DNA of 64,000 nucleotides from Fimbriimonadia bacterium. GTDB taxonomy: Bacteria; Armatimonadota; Fimbriimonadia; Fimbriimonadales; GBS-DC. Both the position numbers and the translations under genes were made by a program. The stretch's first letter is position 1. Each line of letters begins with the position of its first letter. Below the pieces are notes generated by a model that was not told the DNA's origin, ran no database searches, and saw only the letters and a list, made by a program, of their open reading frames with translations. Positions 51,611 to 60,193 of the stretch are shown piece by piece. Where the stretch lies: the NCBI GenBank assembly GCA_026129765.1, contig JAHCHP010000007.1, positions 1-64,000 on the forward strand. Reading direction: 5' to 3'.

Positions 51611-53311
51611 TCAGAAACGCACGCCCAATTTCGCGCTGCCCCCATACCGCGGGCGGTTTGGATCGGGCGAGTCGATGCGAGGAAGGGTCGCAGTCGCATC
51701 CAGCGAAAAATCGAACCAGCCCAACGAGCGCGTAAAGCCCAACCGGATCAGACGTTCCCGAACAAGCGAACTGCTGAGCCAATCGGTCTGGCGATAATCG
51801 ACACGAAACAAAGTTGCCGGGTCTAATTGACGCTGCAACCCAAAAGTCAAATTGCGCTCCCGGTTGTCCTGTCCAATCTGGCGCGCTTCGCCAAACCCCG
51901 CGCGCACCTGCCAGCCTTCCCACTGCCAAGCCACATCGTGCGCGTGCCGCTGGCGGTTGGAGGGTCTGCCCTGCGCGTCCTCCGCGCGATCCGCGAAGTT
52001 GCCGCTCAATTGCAAATTCGGCAGTAAACTCCATTGCCATTCATAACGCTGCGCCGTTTCATGCGAGTCGAATAACCCTTCATAGTGTCTGCGCTGAGCG
52101 CGAATTTGGAGCGTCTCCAACGGGCGCGCCGTCACATCATAGCCGCGCATCTGTCCCGCATCTTCACGCGCTTTGATTTCGCCCCCGACTTCTAATCGCG
52201 GGTCCAAAGATGCCCCAAAACGCATCTGCGCCGAGCGTTGGGTCGCCTCGTTCTGAACATGCTGGTCTACCTGCGCGCTGCTGGAGAAAATGCCATAACG
52301 CGCTTGCAAACCCAGCTGAGTCTGCTGCTGTTCGTTTGCGCCCTGCGACTCCATCTTATGCGTCACATTCGCTTGCGCGATTCGCCCCGTCGCCTGCGCC
52401 GAAATCTGCGTCTTGTTTAAGGGGTCTGCTTCGCCCGCAACCTGCTGGGTATGTTCCACCTTCACGCGCGCATCGCGCAGAGGGTTCGCTTGCAACGAAA
52501 AACGATCCGTCACCAATTCTGGGCGATCTGTTTCCGACAGAACCGAGCGTTCCGCGTTCAAAGAAAACTGCCGCTGCGAATACCCCAACGCAGCCTGCCA
52601 TCGCTGGCGCAACCAATCGATTTCGCTGGTAGAAGAGGCTTGGCTCCATCCCACCGAACCCTTCCAACGGTCGCTAGGTCGCCAATCTAAACCGACTTGA
52701 TAAATCTCTTGTCCGCTTTGCGCATTGAAGGCGCGCGCTTGAGAAAACTCTTCATCGGCGCGGCTATACGAAGCGCTGGCGCGAACAGCGCCAGACTGCC
52801 AATTGCCTGCCAACCGGAACAAGTCGGGCGCGTTATCATCTGGGCTGTTCATCAAATAGGTTCCTTCCAACCCTGCCCGATGGCTTCCCCACTTGCCATA
52901 AAGCCCCAAAATCCGTTCGCTCTCGCGGTCGGTTCCCGTCACACGCCCCATCAAACCCAATTCTGCGCCGCCGATATGCAGCAAGTCCATCTGCAATGGC
53001 ACATCCGCCCGGTCCACATTCCGCGCTGAGCTGCCCTTCAGAACCTGGTACGAAACGCGAACTGCCTGGCCATAGGCAAGAGGGTTTTTGAAGGTGATTC
53101 TGCCGTTCTGGGCATCGAAGGTGTAATCCGCGCCGCGTTTCAACCACTGCTCATTCACAAAAACGCTCTCGCTGCCGCCCGCGATTTTGCTCCAACGCAA
53201 CGTATAAGGTCCCTCTGCGCCGCGCCCGTGCAGGGTATCCATCACCCACTCTTGCGCCGCCGCGAAGGGCAACAACGCCCAAAAACTCAGAATTAGAATG
53301 AAGAGTTTCAT
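51611..53311 (-). CDS. Predicted outer-membrane beta-barrel protein
   Basis: From ATG 53311 the 566-residue product has a signal peptide (MKLFILILSFWALLPFAAAQ), a short beta domain (about 20-105, YTLRWSKIAGGSESVFVNEQWL) and then more than 20 alternating hydrophilic/hydrophobic strands with many Gln, Arg and aromatic residues. It ends KLGVRF, with the C-terminal Phe used for Bam-mediated insertion. No family is recognised; it may be a large porin or adhesin barrel. It supports the organism being diderm. Divergent neighbour of nothing; it converges with ftsY, leaving 17 nt. Confidence 0.78.
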   Translation of the reverse strand: MKLFILILSFWALLPFAAAQEWVMDTLHGRGAEGPYTLRWSKIAGGSESVFVNEQWLKRGADYTFDAQNGRITFKNPLAYGQAVRVSYQVLKGSSARNVDRADVPLQMDLLHIGGAELGLMGRVTGTDRESERILGLYGKWGSHRAGLEGTYLMNSPDDNAPDLFRLAGNWQSGAVRASASYSRADEEFSQARAFNAQSGQEIYQVGLDWRPSDRWKGSVGWSQASSTSEIDWLRQRWQAALGYSQRQFSLNAERSVLSETDRPELVTDRFSLQANPLRDARVKVEHTQQVAGEADPLNKTQISAQATGRIAQANVTHKMESQGANEQQQTQLGLQARYGIFSSSAQVDQHVQNEATQRSAQMRFGASLDPRLEVGGEIKAREDAGQMRGYDVTARPLETLQIRAQRRHYEGLFDSHETAQRYEWQWSLLPNLQLSGNFADRAEDAQGRPSNRQRHAHDVAWQWEGWQVRAGFGEARQIGQDNRERNLTFGLQRQLDPATLFRVDYRQTDWLSSSLVRERLIRLGFTRSLGWFDFSLDATATLPRIDSPDPNRPRYGGSAKLGVRF

Positions 53312-53422
53312 AATCAAGTCCATTTGTTTTACGATTCTCACATAATTATAGACGATTTTGCGGGCAGACTGTTTCGCATAGAGGGGCGCAGTTGCACGCC
53401 CCTTGAAGTATCCACTTCGGCT

Positions 53423-53935
53423 CTAAGGCACACAAGGCTGCCCAAACAAGAACAGTGTAATCAAGATATCCACATCATCGACAACGCCATCGAAGTTGAG
53501 ATCCTCCAAAATACCCTCGCCTTGCTGTCCGAAGTTCAACAATACACGCAACAAGTCATTGTCATCCACGATACCGTCCTGATTGAGGTCAGGACAGGGA
53601 TTCAGGTAAGACATTTCCCGCGAAATTGCATCCGCTGCGGGCAGATATGCGCCTGGGACCGACGGGGTATGCGATAGGGTCATCTCCCGCGAAACTGCAT
53701 CGATGACAGGCAGATAGACTCCGGGTATCGAAGGCGAATGAGACACAGTCATCTCCCGAGAAATGGCGTCAGTGATCTCTGCGCCCCCTGCTGGAAAGAA
53801 ATCATTATGACCCCAGTAGAACAATCCCAGAAAGGGATTTCCCAGAGGCAGCGGATTCCGGTCATAACAAGCCAATACACAGGTCTGTGAACTCATCCAC
53901 AGGAGCCATAGATAGATGAATGGTTTCCATTTCAT
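53423..53935 (-). CDS. Secreted protein with three tandem SREM repeats and dockerin-like EF-hands
   Basis: From ATG 53935 (AGGAGA 7 nt upstream) the 170-residue product has a signal segment (FIYLWLLWMSSQTCVLA), then three repeats of about 21 residues with the core DAISREMTVSHSPSIPG: at about 55-75, 76-96 and 97-113 (the last truncated to SREMSYLN). The C-terminus is a pair of dockerin-like calcium loops (NQDGIVDDNDLLRVLLNFG and NFDGVVDDVDILITLFLFG). The repeats are nearly identical, so they arose recently. The gene lies 14 nt after the 53950 gene. The role is unknown; probably a surface protein. Confidence 0.75.
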   Translation of the reverse strand: MKWKPFIYLWLLWMSSQTCVLACYDRNPLPLGNPFLGLFYWGHNDFFPAGGAEITDAISREMTVSHSPSIPGVYLPVIDAVSREMTLSHTPSVPGAYLPAADAISREMSYLNPCPDLNQDGIVDDNDLLRVLLNFGQQGEGILEDLNFDGVVDDVDILITLFLFGQPCVP

Positions 53936-53949
53936 GAGCGTTTCTCCTA

Positions 53950-55146
53950 TCACGGCGCAGAGGCGCGGACCTGCAGCGTCATCATGCCGGGTGGCAGCGC
54001 CAAGGTTGCTTCGTAGACGGAATTGGCATCGTTCCCGCTCACCCGCGTCGCATTGACCGTGAAGTCATCTCCTGCGAACCTCACGACGCGCACAACGACG
54101 TTCCAGTTGGATGGAACATTTTGCGCTGCGATCCGAATGGTGACAGTTCCGCTGCTGCCCACAGACATATCCGGCTGGTCGAAGCGAGCCGAAGGGTCAG
54201 AAGGCGCGTTTTGACCTGCTACTTGAACAATCCGAACCGAAGGCGCGCTGTTCGGCGGCCAAATCAGGGGGGGATTACCGGGAAGCCCCACCGAGATGGA
54301 ACCCATAATGTTGCCATTGAAAGCCGAATGGTTCACCTCAATTCGCACACGACCTGGACTGGCAGATGACCATTGCGCAAAGATACTGCCATCGCCTTCC
54401 AACCGATCCGCCACTAAACGAACCGAGCCGCCGCTGCCATAAGACACAGAGCTATAGAGATTGACTCCTTCCGCTCTGATACTGGAACCTGTTGAGAGAA
54501 CAATTCGACCGCCCGCCACAATCAGAATCGCGCCGCCACCGGTTCCTGAAGGGAGATGTGTCGAGCTTAAGCCTGCGCCGCCGCTTCCGCCAATGAGCGG
54601 CACGATCTGCGGATTTCCATACGCGATTCCTCCGCCTGCGCCGCTGCCAGGCGATGCGTAGCCTGCATCGCCTGGCTCACTTCCAAGATAACGCGCGCCG
54701 CCAGGACCAAAACCTGCCGAGCCTGCAGGCGAAGAAGAATTACTCAGTCCCCTGCCGCCACGAAAACCTCCAGGACCAGGGATAATGAAGCCCATAAATT
54801 GATCGTAAGTTATGAGGTTAATCGTGGTGTTTTCGATAATCACGTCGCCTTGCACCAACCAAACCACAGGCGCATTGGAACGGTGATTGATGAAATTCAA
54901 GGTCGCGGCAGTGAGGGTGACAGAACTATATTTGAAAACCACTGCCCACCGATCGGGATCATACACTCCATTGCCATTACCGGGCGTATTCCAGGCGCCG
55001 GTCGTTGCCAGCCTGAGGTCAATCGTAGTATTAGAAGTGGCATTTAACGCCCCATCAGAACCATCTGATGGCACATTTAATTGCGCATGGGAATGAGCCA
55101 ACATGGCAACTGATACACTCAAGATAATAACAACTCGTTTAATCAT
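53950..55146 (-). CDS. Secreted glycine-rich protein
   Basis: From ATG 55146, just after GGAGGAGA, the 398-residue product has a signal peptide (MIKRVVIILSVSVAMLAHSHAQ). Residues about 140-290 are very Gly-rich with alternating hydrophobics (GGSGGAGLSS, GTGGGAILIVAGGRIVLSTGSSIRAEG), a pattern that suggests a solenoid or beta-helix surface domain. The C-terminal third is a beta-sandwich (VTIRIAAQNVPSNWNVVVRVVRF). No domain family is recognised. A much longer frame to 55545 reads through a terminator-like hairpin and was rejected. Coupled to the 53423 gene. Confidence 0.72.
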   Translation of the reverse strand: MIKRVVIILSVSVAMLAHSHAQLNVPSDGSDGALNATSNTTIDLRLATTGAWNTPGNGNGVYDPDRWAVVFKYSSVTLTAATLNFINHRSNAPVVWLVQGDVIIENTTINLITYDQFMGFIIPGPGGFRGGRGLSNSSSPAGSAGFGPGGARYLGSEPGDAGYASPGSGAGGGIAYGNPQIVPLIGGSGGAGLSSTHLPSGTGGGAILIVAGGRIVLSTGSSIRAEGVNLYSSVSYGSGGSVRLVADRLEGDGSIFAQWSSASPGRVRIEVNHSAFNGNIMGSISVGLPGNPPLIWPPNSAPSVRIVQVAGQNAPSDPSARFDQPDMSVGSSGTVTIRIAAQNVPSNWNVVVRVVRFAGDDFTVNATRVSGNDANSVYEATLALPPGMMTLQVRASAP

Positions 55147-55718
55147 GTGTGTCTCCTCCATGGTATACATAGAACCGACATGCCTGCAATTCCTTCTGGT
55201 TTTCGACAAAAATCTCTTTTTCCTCGTAAATCCACAGACGGGAGACCGTTTCAAAGATGGCATAACCTCATTGGCAGCGCGCTGAGCGGTCAAACCGAAG
55301 GTGAGGCGAGTGGCAAAACCAACAATATGGAAAACGACTCTCATCAGCACCGTCCAGCGCCACCGCCACACTACCCCCTGCGGCGCCACCGCAGGGGGGT
55401 TTTTTGAAGAGCAGAAAAACTTCGTTTGCTGGACTCCTGTGAGTTGAATTGGAAATCGCTGGAGGCGGGTGGGGAGGAACCCGCCTCCTGGGGTAGGGGG
55501 AGGTGCGACCAAGTTGACTTCCACTTTTGAGAGCGCGTCAGTCAACTGGTTCCCATGTCCAACCCCTATTATCGGTTATCGTGAGGGTAATCCTCAGTTG
55601 GGGAAAACCCTCCCTCCCGATCCCTTCGTCCCCTTATTTTTCCCGCAATTTTAACCTAAAACAGGAAAACAGTTCCCTCTGTCGAACGTCTAATCGGAAG
55701 TAGGAGGAGGACGCTTTT
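55147..55718. other. Divergent intergenic region with a plus-strand terminator
   Basis: This 572-base gap separates two divergent genes. It contains a strong plus-strand hairpin terminator (55374-55405) about 310 nt before the next plus-strand gene, and the ribosome sites of both neighbours (GGAGGAGA at about 55155 minus, GTAGGAGGAGG at about 55700 plus). The frame to 55545 on the minus strand has no signal or ribosome site. No RNA gene is recognised, but the terminator implies a transcript ends here. Confidence 0.5.
55374..55405 (+). terminator. Strong plus-strand terminator with no gene upstream of it
   Basis: CCCCCTGCGG (55374-55383) pairs perfectly with CCGCAGGGGG (55389-55398) around CGCCA, followed by GTTTTTTG. 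Textbook intrinsic terminator, but the gene to its left is on the other strand. Confidence 0.8.
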
Positions 55719-57014
55719 ATGTTCAAACAAATCAAAGGATTTCTGATTTTAGCCAGCCTGATGAGCCTCTGCGCCGTCGCGCTGGCGGACTTCGACGCCT
55801 ATCTCAAAAAGCCGGAACCGGCTTATAAATGGGAGAAAAAGAGCGAAAAGAAAGTGAACGGCGGCACGATTTACGAACTGCATCTCGTTTCACAAACCTG
55901 GCAAGGCATGAACTGGGAACATGCGGTTCAGGTTTTCTACCCAGACGATCTGAAATATGCTCACTTTGCCACGCTTCTGAATACGGGTGGGAACCCCAAC
56001 CCGCGCGAAGAGGCGCTTGCGATGACCGTCGCCAAGCAGTCGGGCGGTATTTTTGTGGTGCTTTACAACATCCCCAAACAGCCCCTGTTCAACAACCTAT
56101 ACGAAGATGCCTTGATCGTCTATACCTGGCTCAAGTATTTAGAGACCGGCGACACCAGCTGGCCCTTGCACTTCCCGATGGCAAAAGCCGTCATCCAATG
56201 CATGAACGCCGTGCAAACCTTTGCCGAATCGGAGAAAAAACCTGCCGTCAGAGAATTTATGATTACCGGCGCGTCTAAGCGCGGCTGGACCACTTGGCTG
56301 GTTGGCGCGAGCCGTGACCCCCGCGTGAAAGGAATCGCGCCCATGGTCATCGATACCCTGAACATTCCCGCGCAAATCCCCCACCAACTCGCCTCCTATG
56401 GCGAAGCGAGTGAGCAAATCCGCGACTACACCATGTCTGGCATGCTGGAAAAATTGAATACGCCGGAGGGCAAGAAACTACTGGAATTGGAAGACCCCTA
56501 CAGCTACCGGGACCGCTATACGATGCCGAAGCTGATTATTAACGGCACCAACGACCGCTATTGGACCCAAGACTCTCTCAATCTCTATTGGGATGGCTTG
56601 AAAGGACCCAAATGGGTTCTCTATGTGCCGAACAGCGGGCATGGCTTGGAAGACCGGGTTCGAGTATTGAATACGATGTCGGCATTCTCGCGCAGCCTCG
56701 CCTCGAAAAAGCCGTTCCCTGCCCTGAACTGGGAAATCCATGAAAACGAAAAAGGAATCGCATTCACTGCTAAAGCGGACCCCAAAGCGCGCGAGGCGCG
56801 GCTCTTCAGCACGACCTCCGACACGCTGGACTTCCGAAATTCCAAATGGACCTCCACCCCTATCAGCGGCGCGGAAAACCGTTTTGAAGCGATCCTTTTG
56901 CGTCCTGAAAAGGGAAATGCAGTCGGATATGTGGAGATGGTTTTCGATATCGATGGACAACCTTTCACGCTCACAACTCAGCTCAGAATCATCAAGAGCG
57001 GAGCAAGTAAGTAA
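55719..57014 (+). CDS. PhoPQ-activated pathogenicity-related family protein, alpha/beta-hydrolase-like
   Basis: The 431-residue secreted protein (signal peptide FLILASLMSLCAVALAD) has the family's core: GMNWEHAVQVFYP, PKQPLFNNLYEDALIVYTWLKYL, ITGASKRGWTTWLVGASRDPRVKGIAPMVID (nucleophile Ser in GASKRG), and PKLIINGTNDRYWTQDS (acid Asp) with SGHGLEDR (His). The last about 90 residues are a beta domain. The family is found in free-living bacteria as well as the pathogens that named it; its substrate is unknown, and it is likely an exported esterase or peptidase. The ribosome site AGGAGGAGG precedes the start. Confidence 0.9.
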   Translation: MFKQIKGFLILASLMSLCAVALADFDAYLKKPEPAYKWEKKSEKKVNGGTIYELHLVSQTWQGMNWEHAVQVFYPDDLKYAHFATLLNTGGNPNPREEALAMTVAKQSGGIFVVLYNIPKQPLFNNLYEDALIVYTWLKYLETGDTSWPLHFPMAKAVIQCMNAVQTFAESEKKPAVREFMITGASKRGWTTWLVGASRDPRVKGIAPMVIDTLNIPAQIPHQLASYGEASEQIRDYTMSGMLEKLNTPEGKKLLELEDPYSYRDRYTMPKLIINGTNDRYWTQDSLNLYWDGLKGPKWVLYVPNSGHGLEDRVRVLNTMSAFSRSLASKKPFPALNWEIHENEKGIAFTAKADPKAREARLFSTTSDTLDFRNSKWTSTPISGAENRFEAILLRPEKGNAVGYVEMVFDIDGQPFTLTTQLRIIKSGASK

Positions 57015-57112
57015 ATCACATTTGCCCCTACCGGCACTTCTCGCGAATGCAGGAATCCACCGTAGGGGCAGCTCCCTATGATTGCGTAGGAATCCAGTGT
57101 ATCTCCCCCAAT

Positions 57113-57130
57113 ATACGCCATTTGGCGTAT
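57113..57130. promoter_or_regulatory. 18-bp palindromic operator candidate
   Basis: ATACGCCATTTGGCGTAT: ATACGCCA and TGGCGTAT are perfect inverse copies with a 2-nt centre. It ends just before the -35 position of the TATAAT at 57153-57158, a usual place for a dimeric regulator. Confidence 0.5.
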
Positions 57131-57152
57131 GCTGCTTCCCGCTGAAATCCGT

Positions 57153-57158
57153 TATAAT
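57153..57158 (+). promoter_or_regulatory. Putative -10 box for the 57193 gene
   Basis: TATAAT lies 34 nt before the start codon and 20 nt before the AGAGGAGA ribosome site. The -35 position holds no good hexamer, consistent with activator-dependent use. Confidence 0.45.
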
Positions 57159-57192
57159 ATGAGGTACTATTTGATTAAAGAGGAGACTTTGA

Positions 57193-60099
57193 ATGCAGCG
57201 ATATTTTATTGGCTTAGTTCTATTGATTTCAGGATGCTGTCTCGGCAACGCTGCGAGCAAGGCATGGACTGGCGTGGTCAGTACCAGTTGGAGTAACGCC
57301 TCCAACTGGGCCCCTTCCGGCGTGCCGGTGAATGGCGATGATGTGACAATATCCGCCGTTGCGATTCGCATGCCGAACTACTCCAGCGGTACAGTGAGCC
57401 TCAACTCTCTAACTGTCAGCGGCACGCTCACAATTTCAGGCGGGCAAATCACAGTAGCGACCAATTCCACGATGACGAACCTGAACCTGTCTGGCGGGAC
57501 ATTGACCGGCAATGTGAACTTCACTATCAACGATACCTTCAATTGGACCGGCGGCACACTCTCTGGAACCGGCACATTCACTATTTCCTCTTCAGCAGTG
57601 TGCAATATCAGCAGCGCAAACACCAAGACCCTCAATGCGCGTACTTTAACTAATCTTGGCGAGATCAACTGGAGCGGAACAGGCAACCTGCAGGCGGTCA
57701 ATAACCCCACCCTGAACAACGGAATCGCTGGGGTCATCAACATCCAGTCAGCAGCCGATTGGGTGGGGGGAGGCACCATCAATAACCAGGCATTGATTAC
57801 TCAAAACCAACAACTTCGTGGGCATATCGTCAAATCAGGAACTTCAATCACAACGATAGGCGCATCCGTGAATAACAACGGGCAAATCACGGTCCTGAGT
57901 GGGGTCTCTCTCAGTTTTGATGCTGGGGGGATTGGCGGCAGCAACAGCATCTTCAACTGTGCAGGCACATTGAACTTCCCACTTGGCACAGTGTTCACCT
58001 TCAACACCGGTTCTTTGGTCCAAGGCACAGGACAAATCAATGTTTCCGGCGGCACGGTCAACTGTAACGGCACTTATAATCTAACAACACCAAACACATC
58101 GCCCGCAGCGATCGTACTTGGGGGAGGCGCGCTTAACTTCAACCCGAATGCGACCCTCCAATCTTTGGGGTCTTGGATTCGGGTGGCAGGGGGAACGCTG
58201 GACCTCAACAGTGGAGAGGCTCCAATCGTTCAGAAGTTCGAACTCCTCTCCGGCTCTCTCCTCGGAAGTGATAGGCTCATTGTCATGAATGAGATGTTAT
58301 GGAGCGGTGGTCAGATCGCAGGCAGTGGGGTCTTGGAACTGCGTCCCACATGTCAAACCAGCCTCAGCGGCGCAGCGGTGAAACAATTGGGCGGAACCCG
58401 CGCGATTGACAATTCAAGTGACATTCTGTGGACCGGCAGCGGTAATGTGCAATGCAGCGGTTCCCCAGTTTTCAATAACATGCCCAACGCGGATATCACG
58501 ATCCAGACCGGCGCAGATTGGACGGGCAGCGGCGTGTTTAATAATTCTGGCAACTTGATTGAAGGACAATTTGGCAAAGTAATCAAAATGTATTCCGCTA
58601 CAGGCGAGGAGACCGAGTTTGCTGTTCAGTTCAACAATGATGGCAGGGTCGAAATACAGCAAAGCGCGGTTTTACGAATGTCTGGGGGCGGTGTTCACAA
58701 CGGCGCGTTTTTGATTAACAGCGCCCTCTCGCTGAACGGAGGCACAACGACCTTCAACAGCGGTTCTTTGGTAAATGGGGACGGGCAGGTCAAACTCACC
58801 ATAGGAACCGTTCACTTCAACGGAACCTATAACTTAACGCCCACTTCCCCACTTGCATCAACAGTGGTCAGTTCAGGTACGTTCAACTTCAATCCCAGCG
58901 CAAATCTGCAAAGCATAGGGCACTTTGCCCTTGTAGGCATCGGTGGGACCCTCAACCTGAGTAGTGGAGAGACTGTCACCCTCGATGACCTTGATTTGTT
59001 AGGCGGAACGATTACTGGCAGTGATGTTGTTCATGTGAATGGCGCGTTCAACTGGACGGGAGGCTCCATTGCTGGATCAGGAGCGTTCCGTTTGTTGCAA
59101 AACTGCCTGTTCACGATTGGCGGGGTGCTTTCAAAGCAAATCCAAGGCACACGCTTCCTGCAAACCTATGGCACTTGTGTTTGGGGCGGGACCGGCAATA
59201 TCATCGCAGATGCGACCGCGAGCTTTGGGAACTTCGGAACTTTCAATATGACTTCAAATGCGGAATGGATTGGAGGTCGAATTGATAATACTGCGCAAAT
59301 CAACTATACAAGTTCTGATGAGAAGCAGATCAATGCGCAAGTCTTCAACACAGGTTCTATCCGCATACCCGATTCGGGTTCCATCCTTCGCTTGACGGGC
59401 AGTTTCTCACAATCAGATGCGAATGCGACCCTGTTTGTTGGGAAGGGCGCGCAGTTGGCAACCAACACAACGCTGAATATCAACTTCGGATCGCTCAGTT
59501 CGGGGAATGGTACAGCAATAATTACAGGAAATATCTCTGTCGCTCAAAGCCGGCTTGTGCCTGGCACACAGGAAGTATCAGGCAAAATTCAATTGGAAGG
59601 CAACTATACGCAGACGCAGAATGGAGAAATGATTATCGACTTAGGCGGCGTGAACAACCTTCCCAACAACCTGCAGTTCGACCAAATCATCGTACCAGGC
59701 AATAACCGGACCGTGAGTCTGCGTGGAAAAATAACGCTCAATCATATGGGTGCGTACCAACCCTCCCTCTGCGATGAAGTCATCATTATCGAACTGACCG
59801 GCGATACACAGACCCAAGTCAATGGAACCTTTGATGAAGAGGAAGTGATTGGCTTCGATCCGTTCTTGGTCATGCCCAAAGTCATCTATGAACCCAAAAA
59901 GGTCAAAATACGCATGATCCCTAAGCGTCTGGGCGATGTGGATGCTGATGGCTGCGTCAACGATGAAGATCTGCTGGAAGTCCTGTTTAACTTTGGCAGA
60001 ACGAGTGATTTCCCTTGCGGCATAGACATCATCATTGACGGGCGCATAGATGATGAGGACCTCCTGGAAGTCCTGTTCAACTTTGGATTGGGCTGCTGA
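57193..60099 (+). CDS. Secreted beta-helix-like surface protein with dockerin-like C-terminus
   Basis: The 968-residue protein has a signal peptide (YFIGLVLLISGCCLGNAAS) and a short N-terminal domain seen again at 63620 (AWTGVVSTSWSNASNWAPSGVPVNGDDV). Residues about 60-850 are imperfect repeats with the rhythm LSGGTLTGNVNFTINDTFNWTGGTLSGTGTF, a sign of a right-handed beta-helix as in autotransporter-like and adhesin stalks. The C-terminus (about 900-968) is a dockerin-like pair (DADGCVNDEDLLEVLFNFG and DGRIDDEDLLEVLFNFGLGC) like those at 15912 and 53423. It is probably a large extracellular structural protein; the ligand of the tail is unknown. Start at ATG 57193. Confidence 0.85.
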   Translation: MQRYFIGLVLLISGCCLGNAASKAWTGVVSTSWSNASNWAPSGVPVNGDDVTISAVAIRMPNYSSGTVSLNSLTVSGTLTISGGQITVATNSTMTNLNLSGGTLTGNVNFTINDTFNWTGGTLSGTGTFTISSSAVCNISSANTKTLNARTLTNLGEINWSGTGNLQAVNNPTLNNGIAGVINIQSAADWVGGGTINNQALITQNQQLRGHIVKSGTSITTIGASVNNNGQITVLSGVSLSFDAGGIGGSNSIFNCAGTLNFPLGTVFTFNTGSLVQGTGQINVSGGTVNCNGTYNLTTPNTSPAAIVLGGGALNFNPNATLQSLGSWIRVAGGTLDLNSGEAPIVQKFELLSGSLLGSDRLIVMNEMLWSGGQIAGSGVLELRPTCQTSLSGAAVKQLGGTRAIDNSSDILWTGSGNVQCSGSPVFNNMPNADITIQTGADWTGSGVFNNSGNLIEGQFGKVIKMYSATGEETEFAVQFNNDGRVEIQQSAVLRMSGGGVHNGAFLINSALSLNGGTTTFNSGSLVNGDGQVKLTIGTVHFNGTYNLTPTSPLASTVVSSGTFNFNPSANLQSIGHFALVGIGGTLNLSSGETVTLDDLDLLGGTITGSDVVHVNGAFNWTGGSIAGSGAFRLLQNCLFTIGGVLSKQIQGTRFLQTYGTCVWGGTGNIIADATASFGNFGTFNMTSNAEWIGGRIDNTAQINYTSSDEKQINAQVFNTGSIRIPDSGSILRLTGSFSQSDANATLFVGKGAQLATNTTLNINFGSLSSGNGTAIITGNISVAQSRLVPGTQEVSGKIQLEGNYTQTQNGEMIIDLGGVNNLPNNLQFDQIIVPGNNRTVSLRGKITLNHMGAYQPSLCDEVIIIELTGDTQTQVNGTFDEEEVIGFDPFLVMPKVIYEPKKVKIRMIPKRLGDVDADGCVNDEDLLEVLFNFGRTSDFPCGIDIIIDGRIDDEDLLEVLFNFGLGC

Positions 60100-60104
60100 G
60101 CCTC

Positions 60105-60133
60105 TGTCATGCCGAGCGCAGCCAAGGCATCTG
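60105..60133 (+). repeat. REP-like hairpin repeat, GAGCGCAGC loop family
   Basis: TGTCATGCC, GAGCGCAGCCAA, GGCATCTG, between two convergent genes. The stem is ATGCC/GGCAT; compare ACCC/GGGT at 10727. Confidence 0.6.
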
Positions 60134-60193
60134 TTTTTTGAGTTTTGAGGCAGTCCCATGCAGGGGCTGCCCTCTCAATCTCCTTCTCCCGAT

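Noticed and set aside
53950..55545. Long 531-residue version of the Gly-rich protein starting at 55545
   Set aside because: The extra 133 residues read across a terminator hairpin, have no ribosome site and bury a clear signal peptide that starts at 55146.
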